From contig NZ_AUID01000023.1 in the NCBI RefSeq assembly GCF_000423525.1, positions 1 through 43,763 of the forward strand: 43,763 nucleotides of DNA, written 5' to 3'. This DNA comes from Proteocatella sphenisci DSM 23131. Its GTDB lineage: Bacteria > Bacillota > Clostridia > Peptostreptococcales > Filifactoraceae. Positions 1-9,420 of the stretch are shown piece after piece; the first letter of the stretch is position 1, and every line of letters begins with the position of its first letter. Position numbers and translations under genes: made by a program. The notes beneath the pieces are model-generated. The model made no database searches, was not told where the DNA came from, and was given only the letters and a program-made list of their open reading frames with translations.

Positions 1-193
1 TTTTATATTTATTAAATAGAAGTTGACCGCTTTGGTACATTTCTTCTGCGAGATACCAAAGATGCTCTTCATTTTTTTGCTGTGAAAGTGAGAAATTAAA
101 CACAAATCGGCTACAACCTATAGTTTTGTTGATTAGAACAACCTGTTCTTGTGTAGGATATATTCTAAATTTGTATGCTTTGTGTTTCAACAT
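1..193 (-). CDS. tnpB: TnpB (IS200/IS605 OrfB) nuclease, N-terminal part, cut by window edge
   Basis: My translation from the ATG at 193-191 begins MLKHKAYKFRIYPTQEQ and continues with TIGCSRFVFNFSLSQQ, the typical N-terminus of IS200/IS605 TnpB proteins (K-x-YKFRIYP-x-xEQ, then a CSRFVFN-like segment). The family is an RNA-guided DNA nuclease that keeps its element at donor sites. The frame is open for all 64 visible codons and runs off the left edge, so the RuvC and zinc-ribbon parts cannot be judged. A GAGGTG ribosome site lies about 6 nt upstream of the ATG and a good promoter lies further up. No TnpA gene is visible on this side. Confidence 0.85.
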   Translation of the reverse strand, partial: MLKHKAYKFRIYPTQEQVVLINKTIGCSRFVFNFSLSQQKNEEHLWYLAEEMYQSGQLLFNKYK

Positions 194-227
194 TTTCTTC
201 ACCTCGCCTCAATGTTAATATAGTAAT

Positions 228-255
228 ATTATACCACTATTATCTATACTTGTAA
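228..255 (-). promoter_or_regulatory. Sigma-A-type promoter of tnpB
   Basis: On the minus strand TTACAA (250-255) and TATAAT (228-233) are separated by 16 bp, ending about 35 bp before the TnpB start codon. The match is seen directly; activity is inferred. Confidence 0.6.
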
Positions 256-275
256 CACTTGCAACCGATTCATCT

Positions 276-321
276 CCCGCCTTCATTCTCGCTAAAGCGA
301 GCAAGGAGACTTAGAGGCGGG
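276..321 (-). other. Nested stem-loop upstream of tnpB (IS-end or guide-RNA-like structure)
   Basis: Outer arms CCCGCCT (276-282) and AGGCGGG (315-321) enclose a perfect inner hairpin, CTCGCT (288-293) with AGCGAG (296-301). Read on the minus strand, the inner loop context is GCTCGCTTTAGCGAG. Hairpins mark the ends of IS200/IS605 elements, and the guide RNAs of TnpB end in similar hairpins. Here it lies upstream, not downstream, of the gene, so it may be the element's left end or the right-end relic of a neighbouring element. Confidence 0.5.
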
Positions 322-344
322 GGTATTCTCGGCACTACTGATAA

Positions 345-397
345 AATTTTACAAAAAAACTGATTTTCATATAGAAGGCCAGTTTTTTTGTAAAATT
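345..397 (-). terminator. Rho-independent terminator after sigH
   Basis: Perfect 18-bp inverted repeat, arms 345-362 and 380-397, with a 17-nt loop. It has an A-run on one arm and a T-run on the other, so it should work in both directions. It lies 17 bp after the sigH stop and closes the uppS-to-sigH gene run. Confidence 0.9.
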
Positions 398-413
398 ATA
401 ATTATTTTTAAGT

Positions 414-1046
414 CTAATCTTTGTATGATATGGAGTTGAGTTTCTTTTTAGCCCTTTGTAATGTGCTGCTTATTCCTTTATCACTTATACCTACTATATC
501 TGCCATTTCCGAGTAACTGAAACCCAAAATAAAAAGGTTGACAATCCTGGCTTCTTTTTCTGTAAGTTTGTCTTTTATAGTTCTTCGTATATTTTCATTT
601 TTTTCTTTTTCAATCAAAATTTCTTCCGGACTTTTTGAAAAATCTAAATTTATATTTTCGAGCAAGTCTTCATTTTTTTCATCTGCACTTGAACTAAGGG
701 AAATATAATCATTTAGCGGTATGTGTTTTTGCCTGTTTGAAGTTTTTACTGCAGTCATTATCTGCCTTGTGATACAAAGTTGTGCAAATACATGAAAGTA
801 AACCTTTTTTTCAGGATTAAAATCTCTTATTGCTTTGTAAAGACCTATCATACCCTCTTGAATCAAATCTTCCCTGTCAGCTCCTCTAATGTGATACTGA
901 CTGGCTGTTTTTTTGACCAGGTTTTTGTATTTTTTTAGTATTAATTCCTGTTCATCCTTATTTCCATTTTGTGCTCTTATAACTGATTCATCATCTTTAT
1001 AGCTTGCAGATTCCCTATCTTGCTTTCTCGGTTTTTCCACTGACAC
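414..1046 (-). CDS. sigH: RNA polymerase sigma-H factor
   Basis: Sigma-70 family protein of about 210 residues. Region 2 is clear (LIQEGMIGLYKAIRDFNP, then FAQLCITRQIMTAVKTSNRQ followed by KHIPLNDYISL), which is the characteristic SigH core. Region 4 follows near the C-terminus (LTEKEARIVNLFILGFSYSE). SigH drives early stationary-phase, competence and sporulation genes in Firmicutes. The neighbours rae1 and rlmB are the usual upstream partners, but the expected downstream genes (rpmG, secE, nusG) are absent; a terminator and an IS fragment follow. The frame opens with GTG at 1046; a second GTG two codons later (1040) sits better behind the AAGGTGG ribosome site, so the protein may be 208 residues. 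Confidence 0.92.
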   Translation of the reverse strand: MSVEKPRKQDRESASYKDDESVIRAQNGNKDEQELILKKYKNLVKKTASQYHIRGADREDLIQEGMIGLYKAIRDFNPEKKVYFHVFAQLCITRQIMTAVKTSNRQKHIPLNDYISLSSSADEKNEDLLENINLDFSKSPEEILIEKEKNENIRRTIKDKLTEKEARIVNLFILGFSYSEMADIVGISDKGISSTLQRAKKKLNSISYKD

Positions 1047-1068
1047 ACCACCTTTTAAGTTTGGTATC

Positions 1069-1596
1069 TTACTTGCCTCGTCTCATTTTTTCCAGTTTGT
1101 CTACTACGTCTTGATTAAGTATAGTATCCAGAGTGTTTTTGCTCGCATACTTACCGCTTATTTTTTCTTTTATTTTTTTCTGGCTATCTTTAATTTCAAG
1201 ATGGAGTTCTCTGGTGGACATCCGGTTTGCGCCTTTTCCTAAGACCATATTCTGCTCGGCCATATCATCTGTTGCAACCCTTATTATAGTATTTCTCTTA
1301 TCTTCAAAATCATGAATAAATTTTTCTATAAAACTGTCTGCTGTCTGATTTTCTTTTGTATATATAATTGTCATGTCCTTGTTTTTTTCTTCTCTGGAAA
1401 GAGAAGTTTTTATCTTGTATGCGTCATATACTATATAAGTGTAAATACCCTTATAAGATGAGTACTCCGCTATCATGAAATTAAGTTTTTCTCTTGCGTT
1501 TTCAAGGCTAATCTCTGCTGTTTCAATAAGCTCGTCCCATGCATTTATGACATTATACCCGTCTATTACAAGTATTTCTTTTATTTTCCTTTTCAC
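1069..1596 (-). CDS. rae1: NYN-domain ribosome-associated endoribonuclease (YacP/Rae1)
   Basis: 175 residues of PIN-like NYN fold. The opening ILVIDGYNVINAW has the acidic and Asn active-site residues (Asp12, Asn15), followed by YIVYDAYK and RVATDDMAEQ, the later acidic positions. The Bacillus subtilis relative Rae1 binds ribosomes and cuts certain mRNAs during translation. The start is GTG at 1596, with AGGATAGGTGA in front of it that overlaps the end of rlmB. It sits between rlmB and sigH as in most Firmicutes and must be co-transcribed with them. Function is by family; orthology is well supported by position. Confidence 0.88.
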   Translation of the reverse strand: MKRKIKEILVIDGYNVINAWDELIETAEISLENAREKLNFMIAEYSSYKGIYTYIVYDAYKIKTSLSREEKNKDMTIIYTKENQTADSFIEKFIHDFEDKRNTIIRVATDDMAEQNMVLGKGANRMSTRELHLEIKDSQKKIKEKISGKYASKNTLDTILNQDVVDKLEKMRRGK

Positions 1597-1600
1597 TCAC

Positions 1601-2317
1601 CTATCCTCTTTGCCTTACGGCTTCAAACATCAGAATAGACGCTGCAACCGAAGCATTCAAGGAATTGATGTGCCCTTTCATTGGAATGCTGACAGTAAAG
1701 TCACTTTTTTCCTTTATCAGTCTGGATATTCCCTTGCCTTCATTTCCTATCACAAGTGCGATATTACCCTTGAGATCTGTCTTTGTATACTGGGTTCCAT
1801 CCATATCCACGCTGTAGACCCACACTCCTGAAGCTTTGAGTTTTTCTATAGCCTGAACCAGATTTGTAACTCTTGCTATCTTTACATGACTGGTCGCTCC
1901 AGCCGCTGTTTTTTCAACAGTTGCATTTACCTGACACGCTCTTCTTTTAGGAATTATTATAGCATCTACTCCACTGGCTTCGGCGCTTCTTATCATAGCT
2001 CCAAAATTATGTGGATCTTCTATTTCATCCAGAATCAGAAAAAAGCTTTCTTTTTCCCTGGTCTGCTCTATTATATCTTCAAGGTCAAAATATTTGTATT
2101 CATTGGCTACAGCAATTACCCCCTGATGATTTTTGCTCTCTGACATTTCATCAAGCTTGTTCTTATCCACGACTTTTATCATGATCTTCATATCATTGGC
2201 TTTCCCAATTATCTTGTTGATAGATCCTTCATTATCACCTTTTTTAATGTATATATAATCTATTTCCCTTTCGTTTTTAAGGGCTTCGAGTACGGCATTT
2301 CTTCCTTCTATCTGCAT
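1601..2317 (-). CDS. rlmB: 23S rRNA (guanosine-2'-O)-methyltransferase RlmB
   Basis: SpoU-type (SPOUT) methyltransferase of 238 residues. A small substrate-binding N-terminal domain (IEGRNAVLEAL, then NHQGVIAVA) precedes the knotted catalytic domain. The three SpoU motifs are visible: DPHNFGAMIRSAEASG, ALVIGNEGKGIS and IPMKGHINSLNASVAASI. RlmB methylates G2251 of 23S rRNA in the peptidyl-transferase region using S-adenosylmethionine. Length is normal. It lies 21 bp from thyX and 4 bp from rae1, a tightly packed order shared with other clostridia. Confidence 0.93.
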   Translation of the reverse strand: MQIEGRNAVLEALKNEREIDYIYIKKGDNEGSINKIIGKANDMKIMIKVVDKNKLDEMSESKNHQGVIAVANEYKYFDLEDIIEQTREKESFFLILDEIEDPHNFGAMIRSAEASGVDAIIIPKRRACQVNATVEKTAAGATSHVKIARVTNLVQAIEKLKASGVWVYSVDMDGTQYTKTDLKGNIALVIGNEGKGISRLIKEKSDFTVSIPMKGHINSLNASVAASILMFEAVRQRG

Positions 2318-2338
2318 ATTTTCCCTCCGGTGAAATCT

Positions 2339-3070
2339 CTAAATTTGCAATTCCATCTGCTCTATTCTGTTTCTTGATATTTCTGGTTTTTTACAGCTCA
2401 TCTTTCCTTCTTTGCATGATCCCTTGTAACAACTCGGTCCACATTTTCTAAAGAGTATAGGAGCTGACTTTTTGCATTCTTCAAGCATTTTGTAAGCAAG
2501 CTCTCTTATTTCCCACTGAGCTCTTTCGCAGCATCTGTGCTCAAAAAAGTTAAACAGGCTTCTTGCATTCATTGTAACTACAATCTTGGTTTCACATGCA
2601 TTCGGAAAGACATATCTTGCATCTTCAATTGCTTCTTTTTCTGTTCTTCCATTTTTTATAAGTTCTGCAACCATTGTATTGTAATCGCTTTGAGCTCTAT
2701 CCATAGCTTGGACATATATCTGCTTTAATTTTTCATCCGATTCAATTGTAGGAGGTATTATATATTCAAATTGTGAAAGCTTTACATATCTTTGAGACTG
2801 CTGGGAATATGAAGCCATTCTATGCCTGACAAGTTGGTGAGAGCAGGCCCTTGATATACCTTCTATGGCAAAGGTAAAGCTAGTATGCTCTACCGGACTT
2901 TCATGTCCAAGACTCATAAGCATACTCAGGAATTTATCAACTTCTTGATTTGTCATCTTTTCTGACATTTCCTCAACCCCAACATGTGAATAGCATAGCT
3001 TTGCAGCCATTGATACAACTTTATCAGGCTCAGGTGTATGTGCTATAAGTTTTACTTTAAGTGTGCTCAT
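2339..3070 (-). CDS. thyX: Flavin-dependent thymidylate synthase
   Basis: 243 residues with the diagnostic ThyX motif [13 protein letters not shown] at about 82-94, which matches RHRxxSxxxxSxR exactly. It makes dTMP from dUMP using methylene-tetrahydrofolate, FAD and NADPH. The C-terminal tail is Cys-rich ([20 protein letters not shown]), which is seen in some clostridial ThyX proteins and may bind metal, although that is inference. In related genomes cysS and mrnC usually precede thyX; here polC does, 43 bp away. Confidence 0.95.
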   Translation of the reverse strand: MSTLKVKLIAHTPEPDKVVSMAAKLCYSHVGVEEMSEKMTNQEVDKFLSMLMSLGHESPVEHTSFTFAIEGISRACSHQLVRHRMASYSQQSQRYVKLSQFEYIIPPTIESDEKLKQIYVQAMDRAQSDYNTMVAELIKNGRTEKEAIEDARYVFPNACETKIVVTMNARSLFNFFEHRCCERAQWEIRELAYKMLEECKKSAPILFRKCGPSCYKGSCKEGKMSCKKPEISRNRIEQMELQI

Positions 3071-3113
3071 TTTTTTCTCCTTTAAAATCCATTTTTATTT
3101 ACTTTGTGTTAAT

Positions 3114-6100
3114 TTAGAAAAGTGTCAGCTGATTGCTCTCTGGAAGCCCTTGAAGGCATCCATGACTTATGAGTATATCTGTAACTGATTTATTAGCTTT
3201 GGTTCGAGTTCTAAAATCTTCCAGAGAAATAAATTCTCTATCTGCCTGAGCCTCTATATTTTTTGCAACCGTTTCTCCAAGCCCTTGAATTGAACAAAGA
3301 GGCGGAAGAAGCTTATTGTCTTCAATCTTGAATTTTTTAGCATGAGATCTGTACAGATCTACTTTTTTTATCTCTACTCCCCTTGAAAACATCTCATAGG
3401 CAACTTCCAGAACTATAAGCATTCCTTTTTCTTTTGCAGTTGCATTGTTCCCAAGTACATCAAGTTCTTTTATTTTATCATAGACATATTCTTTTCCTCT
3501 GCATATAAGGTCTGCATCAAAATCATCTATCTTTGTAGTAAAAAACGTCGCATAAAACGCTTCTTTATGATGAACTTTGTAATATGCAACTCTAAAAGAC
3601 ATCATTACATATGCTGCGGCGTGAGCTTTGGGGAACATATATTTTATCTTCTGACATGATTCTATATACCACTGAGGCACATTATGTTCTTTCATGTCTT
3701 CTATGTGCTCTTCAGTAAGACCTTTTCCTTTTCTGACATTTTCCATTATCTTAAAGGCGGTCTTTGGCTTCAAGTCTTTTAGCATAAGATAATTCATTAT
3801 GTCATCTCTTGTAGATATTACCTCTTTAAGAGTTGTGACCTTGTTTCTTACGAGTTCTTGAGCATTGTTGATCCACACATCTGTTCCATGTGAAAGACCC
3901 GATATCCTTACGAGTTCGCCAAAGGTACTGGGTTTTGTATCCATAAGCATCTGCCTTACAAATTTTGTTCCAAATTCAGGTATGCCCAAAGACCCTGTCT
4001 CACATTTTATTTCGCTTAGGTTGCACTCTATGGCATCTGCAGATGTAAATATAGACATAGTATCAGGATCATCAAGTTTTATAGAGGTCGCTATCACTCC
4101 TGTAAAATCTTCCAGCATTTTTATTATAGTAGGGACGTCATGGCCCAGTATATCAAGTTTGAGTATTCTTCCACTTATGGAGTGATAATCAAAATGAGTT
4201 GTCTTTACCCCGCTTGTCGGGTCGTTGGCCGGATACTGTATGGGTGTAAAATCATATACATCCTTGTAATCTGGAACTATCATTACCCCGCCAGGATGCT
4301 GGCCTGATGTACGCTTTACCCCTGTACACCCTTCTCTGAGCCTGCTTATCTCTGCCCCATTTGCAACAGAATCAGTCTCTTCAAGATATTTCATCACGTA
4401 TCCATATGCCGTTTTTTCTGCTATGGTGCCTATTGTTCCCGCCCTGAAAACGTAATCTGCTCCAAATAGTTCTTCTGTGTATTTGTGAGCAAGAGACTGA
4501 TATTCTCCGGCAAAGTTGAGGTCTATATCTGGTTCTTTATCCCCCTCGAATCCAAGGAATACTTCAAATGGTATATCATGCCCATCTTTTATGAGCTTCT
4601 CTCCGCAATCAGGACAGTATTTATCAGGAAGATCTATGCCTGAAGCATAACTCCCATCTGTAATGAACTCACTGTATTTGCAGGTTTTGCAGACATAGTG
4701 AGGGCAAAGGGGATTTACTTCTGTTATATCGCTCATGGTTGCTGCAAATGAAGAACCTACAGATCCTCTTGATCCTACCAGGTAGCCATCTGCTATAGAT
4801 TTTGTAACCAGCTTTTGAGCTATTATATACATTACTGCGTAGCCATTTCCTATAATAGAATTGAGTTCTCTGTCAAGCCTTGACTGGACTATCTCTGGGA
4901 GAGGACTTGAATATATATTCTCTGCTTTTTTAAAACACATTTCTCTTAGCTCTGTATCTGATCCTTCTATGAAAGGCGCAAATGTCCCGTCTGGAATGGG
5001 TTTTATAAATTCTATCATGTCCGCAATCTTGTTTGTATTTTCAACGACTACCTCATGCGCTATCTCTGTGCCCATATAAGTGAATTCTTCTATCATTTCA
5101 TCAGTTGTTCTGAAATAAAAAGCCTTATCTTCTTCTGTAACCGAATATTTTTGTGCTACTTTTAATATATGACGGTATATTCCATCCGATGGATCTTTAT
5201 AGTGGACGTCCCCAGTTGCTACAACAAGTTTTCCATTTCTTTTTGCATGATTGTATATATTTTTATTTATCTCTTTTAATTCATTTACATCCTTTACTAT
5301 CCCTTTTTCTATCATAAAGGAATTATGCTCACATGGCATTATCTCTATATAATCATAATAAGCCATTATTTTATCTATCTCTTTATCTGAAAGTTTTCTT
5401 TGTACAGCCTGGTATACCTCTCCTGCTTCACATGCACTTCCAACTATAAGACCTTCTCTATACTTGCTTAAAACACTTTTCAGGGTTCTTGGGTTTTTAT
5501 AAAAATTTTCTATGTGGGCAATTGATATCATCTTATAGAGATTTTTTAAGCCAATCATGTCTTTTACAAGTATGGTTATGTGATTAGGCCTCTTGGTCTT
5601 GTAATCTTTGTCTGTATATCTCTCATTTACCTGAGAAAGAATTTCTATGTCATCAGCTCTAAACATTTCTATAAATTTGAGGAATATATTTGCAGTAGCT
5701 TCGGCATCATCGACTGCCCTGTGGTGGTTATCAAGCTTTATGCCAAGATGTTTTGCAACTACATTTAGCTTATGCCTCTTTAATTCTGGAAGCAAAACTC
5801 TAGAAATTGAAACGGTATCCAGGGCCTTGAGATTATATATTATATCTTGTTTTTTGCAGGCTTCTCTTATAAATCCTGTATCAAAGTCGCTGTTGTGGGC
5901 TACCAGCATGCTATCACCAACAAAATCCAGAAAATCAGGCAGCACCTCTTCTATGGTCCGGCTATCTTTTACCATGTCATTTGTTATTCCTGTAAGCTCT
6001 GTTATTTTTGAAGGAATCCTCATCTGTGGGTTAATCAGTTCGCTGAAGCGTTCCACTATCTCACAGTTTTTTATTTTAACTGCTCCAATTTCGGTTATTT

Positions 6101-7337
6101 TTTCATTAGAAGCTGAAAGCCCTGTAGTCTCTAAATCAAACACCACAAAGGTCTGGTCAAATGTAAGATTGTTATAATCTTTAAGTACCATTCCAAGGTC
6201 ATCTATAAGGTATGCTTCTACCCCGTAGAGTATCTTTATATCATGCTTTTTCCCCGCACTCATGGCATCTGGAAAAGCCTGAACTATTCCGTGGTCTGTT
6301 ATTGCCACAGCTTTATGACCGAAGTCTTTTGCCTGTTTTACAAGGTCTTCTACATTTGATACTGCATCCATCATGGACATTGAAGTATGCATATGAAGCT
6401 CCACTCTTTTTTCTTTAGAAAAATCTCTTCTCACAATTTGGTCCGCTTTGTTTATATCTTTTACCATCACTATGAGCTCTCTTGCATAGGGGTCGTACTG
6501 AGCGTCTCCTCTGACCCTTATATAGTCACCCTTCTTGACAATATCTTCTTCGGTGTCTGTAAATAACTTGCAGTGCATGGAATTTGTAAAGTCCGTTACC
6601 GAAAATGTCTGAATTACTTTTCCGGAGTTAAGAACTCTTTTATCCGTTGCAAAAACGCCTCCCTCAAATGCAATATTAGGACTTATATCTCTGATTGTTG
6701 CAAGCTTTACAGTTTCAATACTTATCTTTCTTCCATGGATAATGTCTTGATCACTTACCTGTTTTTTGGGAGCAGATGCTTTTCGTCCCTTTTCAGCTTT
6801 TTGACTTATTATATCAGCTTCTTTTTTAATCATTTCTGAATTTTTATTAATAAAATCTGTTGTATCCTGGGATATGCTGACATCATTTATGTTGACCCTT
6901 ACATCCACCCCTAAATCAAAAGCCATGATATTTTTCAGCTCAGAATCTATTCGTTTTGTTTTTATGCTGTTAAATACCATTTTATCTTTAACATCAAGGG
7001 TTACCTGGGCTTCTGGATTGTTTTCATACTTGATTTCAATATAATTTTTACCACACTTTACAGCAGGGCAAAAAGCCTCAAGCATATATTCTATGTTTGG
7101 AATATATGCCTGAAGCAGTTGATCTTTATCTTTGTTTCCCTTATATTTGATTTTTATAAGGGCTTTTTTGATATCTGGATTCTCTCTTACAAAGCTCTCT
7201 TCAACACTTCTTATGTCTCTGTAGTTTACTATAGTGTCTGAGTTCGCAGTAAATTCGAGTTTTTTTTCTTCTTTATAAAGACTTATGTTTTCCAGTGAAA
7301 TATTGTTGTTTCGAAAATATTCTTTTACTTTTTGCAT
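3114..7337 (-). CDS. polC: DNA polymerase III alpha subunit, PolC type
   Basis: Main replicative polymerase of low-GC Gram-positives, 1407 residues, close to the usual 1430. Order of domains: N-terminal region (1-190), OB fold (about 200-300), PHP domain starting at HMHTSMSMMDA (316 on), a 3'-5' proofreading exonuclease inserted in the PHP domain (FVVFDLETTGL, about 398-408), then the polymerase core. The polymerase part shows GSRGSVGSSFAATMSD, a four-Cys zinc site (CKTC and CPDC), the acidic EPDIDLNFAGEYQ motif and the GVKRTSGQHPGGVM segment. It follows ispG by 11 bp, as in other clostridia, but rimP-nusA, its normal downstream neighbours, lie far upstream here. Confidence 0.98.
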   Translation of the reverse strand: MQKVKEYFRNNNISLENISLYKEEKKLEFTANSDTIVNYRDIRSVEESFVRENPDIKKALIKIKYKGNKDKDQLLQAYIPNIEYMLEAFCPAVKCGKNYIEIKYENNPEAQVTLDVKDKMVFNSIKTKRIDSELKNIMAFDLGVDVRVNINDVSISQDTTDFINKNSEMIKKEADIISQKAEKGRKASAPKKQVSDQDIIHGRKISIETVKLATIRDISPNIAFEGGVFATDKRVLNSGKVIQTFSVTDFTNSMHCKLFTDTEEDIVKKGDYIRVRGDAQYDPYARELIVMVKDINKADQIVRRDFSKEKRVELHMHTSMSMMDAVSNVEDLVKQAKDFGHKAVAITDHGIVQAFPDAMSAGKKHDIKILYGVEAYLIDDLGMVLKDYNNLTFDQTFVVFDLETTGLSASNEKITEIGAVKIKNCEIVERFSELINPQMRIPSKITELTGITNDMVKDSRTIEEVLPDFLDFVGDSMLVAHNSDFDTGFIREACKKQDIIYNLKALDTVSISRVLLPELKRHKLNVVAKHLGIKLDNHHRAVDDAEATANIFLKFIEMFRADDIEILSQVNERYTDKDYKTKRPNHITILVKDMIGLKNLYKMISIAHIENFYKNPRTLKSVLSKYREGLIVGSACEAGEVYQAVQRKLSDKEIDKIMAYYDYIEIMPCEHNSFMIEKGIVKDVNELKEINKNIYNHAKRNGKLVVATGDVHYKDPSDGIYRHILKVAQKYSVTEEDKAFYFRTTDEMIEEFTYMGTEIAHEVVVENTNKIADMIEFIKPIPDGTFAPFIEGSDTELREMCFKKAENIYSSPLPEIVQSRLDRELNSIIGNGYAVMYIIAQKLVTKSIADGYLVGSRGSVGSSFAATMSDITEVNPLCPHYVCKTCKYSEFITDGSYASGIDLPDKYCPDCGEKLIKDGHDIPFEVFLGFEGDKEPDIDLNFAGEYQSLAHKYTEELFGADYVFRAGTIGTIAEKTAYGYVMKYLEETDSVANGAEISRLREGCTGVKRTSGQHPGGVMIVPDYKDVYDFTPIQYPANDPTSGVKTTHFDYHSISGRILKLDILGHDVPTIIKMLEDFTGVIATSIKLDDPDTMSIFTSADAIECNLSEIKCETGSLGIPEFGTKFVRQMLMDTKPSTFGELVRISGLSHGTDVWINNAQELVRNKVTTLKEVISTRDDIMNYLMLKDLKPKTAFKIMENVRKGKGLTEEHIEDMKEHNVPQWYIESCQKIKYMFPKAHAAAYVMMSFRVAYYKVHHKEAFYATFFTTKIDDFDADLICRGKEYVYDKIKELDVLGNNATAKEKGMLIVLEVAYEMFSRGVEIKKVDLYRSHAKKFKIEDNKLLPPLCSIQGLGETVAKNIEAQADREFISLEDFRTRTKANKSVTDILISHGCLQGLPESNQLTLF

Positions 7338-7348
7338 GGCTTTTCTTT

Positions 7349-8398
7349 CTAATAGTTTTCTATTTCTTTAAGAAGGACAGCCTCTATTTCATCCTCGCTG
7401 AACTTGCTTACAATTTTTCCCTTTTTAAAGAGTATGGCTTCCCCATTTCCACCTGCAATTCCTATGTCAGCTTCACTTGCTTCTCCAGGTCCATTTACTG
7501 CACACCCCATAATAGCAACTGTTATCGGTTTTTTTATATTTTTTGTTTTTTCCTCAATACTCTCTGCCAGTTCTATAAGGTTTATCCTTGTTCTCGCGCA
7601 TGTAGGACATGATATTATCCTTAATCCATCTCTTTGCAATTCAAGTGATGAAAGAATCTCTTTTGCAACATATATCTCTTCTACGGGATCTGCTGTAAGT
7701 GAAACTCTTATGGTATCTCCTATCCCATTAAGAAGCATGTGGCCTATACCTATCGCAGATTTTATGGTGCCTTTTTTCATCGTTCCCGATTCTGTTATCC
7801 CAAGGTGAAGAGGATAATCTGTCATTTGCGCAAATTTGGTGTATGCTTCTATAGTCTTGAATATATCACTTGATTTAAGTGATACCACTGTATTATAAAA
7901 ATCCAGATCTTCAAGTATTTTTATATGACTCATGGCGCTTTGCACCATGGCATCTGAGCCCTTGCCATATATATTTACAATTTCTTTTTCAAGAGAGCCC
8001 CCATTGACACCTATTCTTATCTTTATGTTTCTCTCTTTGGCTTTTTGTATTACCTCTCTTACTTTTTCTGTTCCCCCGATATTTCCAGGATTTATTCTAA
8101 GTCCATCTACCCCATTTTCAATAGATTTTATAGCAAGTCTGTGGTCAAAATGTATATCTGCTACAAGAGGTATGTTGATTTTATTTACTATGGTCTTTAT
8201 GGCTTCTGCAGATTCCACATCCGGAACAGATGCTCTTACAATCTCACACCCGGCTTCTTCAAGCCTCTTTATCTGTGCAACAGTTGCTTTTATATCTGAT
8301 GTTCTTGTATTTGTCATAGACTGTATGCTTACTTTATGACCACTTCCTATTTTAACATCTCCAATAGTTGTGGTTTTTGTTTTTCTTCTATTTATCAT
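7349..8398 (-). CDS. ispG: 4-hydroxy-3-methylbut-2-enyl diphosphate synthase
   Basis: 349 residues. It performs the penultimate step of the MEP isoprenoid pathway, converting methylerythritol cyclodiphosphate to HMBPP with a 4Fe-4S cluster. The three cluster cysteines are visible in SCPTCARTRINL (Cys264, Cys267) and GCAVNGPGEA (Cys299). The N-terminal TIM-barrel half is typical (SIQSMTNTRTSD, LVADIHFDHRLA, RINPGNIGG). ispD and ispF lie about 7 kb away in the same window. It is packed between rseP and polC, the standard clostridial order. Confidence 0.97.
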   Translation of the reverse strand: MINRRKTKTTTIGDVKIGSGHKVSIQSMTNTRTSDIKATVAQIKRLEEAGCEIVRASVPDVESAEAIKTIVNKINIPLVADIHFDHRLAIKSIENGVDGLRINPGNIGGTEKVREVIQKAKERNIKIRIGVNGGSLEKEIVNIYGKGSDAMVQSAMSHIKILEDLDFYNTVVSLKSSDIFKTIEAYTKFAQMTDYPLHLGITESGTMKKGTIKSAIGIGHMLLNGIGDTIRVSLTADPVEEIYVAKEILSSLELQRDGLRIISCPTCARTRINLIELAESIEEKTKNIKKPITVAIMGCAVNGPGEASEADIGIAGGNGEAILFKKGKIVSKFSEDEIEAVLLKEIENY

Positions 8399-8418
8399 TT
8401 TTTACTCCAGTTTATTCT

Positions 8419-9420
8419 CTAACCAATAAGTCTAATTATATCCTTGAATGTTATAAAGACTGTAAATGCCATAAGAACTGCAAATCCAACCATTGTGAGT
8501 TTCATTTCCAGATCTTTGTTCATAGGCTTTCCACTCAAAGCTTCAAATCCATATATCAGTATCTTGCTTCCATCGAGTGCCGGTATTGGAAGAAGATTCA
8601 GTATCCCCAGGTTGAGACTCAGTATGGCCGTAAGATAAATCAAATTTATCATTCCTGTCGAAGCCACATCATCTACTATAGCCACTATCCCCACTGGACC
8701 AGAAAAACTGTTAATATCTGCTTTGCCTGTAAAAAGTTGCTTGACTACATCTATCATCATAGTACTCATCTTAAGTGTTGCTGTTGTCCCCGCTGAAATT
8801 GACTGTCCCAGATTTTTTTCAAAAGCCGGGGAAATACCAATCATCATCTTTCCGTCGCTTTCAACAGGCCTTATTTCAAGTGCTGCGGTCTCTTTGTTTT
8901 CTCTTTCCACTACCACACTTATTACCTGGTCTGAATTGGATTCAATAGCTGCTACTACGTCATTCCACGATTTTACTTTAGTGCCTTCAATCTCTATAAT
9001 TGAATCTCCTTCTTGCATCCCAGCCTCAATTGCAGGCATGTCAGGAGCCAAAGATCCTATTTTGTTTACAGGTACTCCTGTCATAAATACCACAAGTATC
9101 ATAAGCATAAGCGCTGTAACTATGTTTACAAGCGGCCCCATAACTATTATCTTTATCCTGTCCCAGGGTCTCTGATTCATAAAATTGTCTCCCTCTTCAA
9201 AAAGAGAGTCTTCTTCATCTCCAAACCTTACATATGCACCAAAGGGTATTGCCCTAAGTGTATATTCGGTATCTTTATATTTTTTTCCAAATATTTTAGG
9301 TCCCATTCCTATAGAAAGTTCATATGCTCTTACGCCTAATATTTTGGCTGTAAGAAAATGTCCCAGTTCGTGTATAAGAACCAGGAATGTAAATATCAGT
9401 ATCGCTATTATTATACTCAT
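8419..9420 (-). CDS. rseP: Site-2 intramembrane metalloprotease RseP
   Basis: 333 residues, membrane protein of the S2P family. The zinc motif HELGH (residues 17-21) lies in the first membrane helix, a PDZ domain occupies roughly residues 115-185 (GSLAPDMPAIEAGMQEGD), and the second metal-ligand motif is NLLPIPALDGSKI near the C-terminus. The family cleaves membrane-anchored anti-sigma factors and signal-peptide remnants. It lies directly after cdsA with only 31 bp between; most relatives have dxr in that gap. Confidence 0.95.
   Translation of the reverse strand: MSIIIAILIFTFLVLIHELGHFLTAKILGVRAYELSIGMGPKIFGKKYKDTEYTLRAIPFGAYVRFGDEEDSLFEEGDNFMNQRPWDRIKIIVMGPLVNIVTALMLMILVVFMTGVPVNKIGSLAPDMPAIEAGMQEGDSIIEIEGTKVKSWNDVVAAIESNSDQVISVVVERENKETAALEIRPVESDGKMMIGISPAFEKNLGQSISAGTTATLKMSTMMIDVVKQLFTGKADINSFSGPVGIVAIVDDVASTGMINLIYLTAILSLNLGILNLLPIPALDGSKILIYGFEALSGKPMNKDLEMKLTMVGFAVLMAFTVFITFKDIIRLIG

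Noticed and set aside
3865-4185. Plus-strand frames of 60-180 codons throughout polC, ispG, rseP and pnp
   Set aside because: They are antisense shadows of strongly supported genes, with no ribosome sites.
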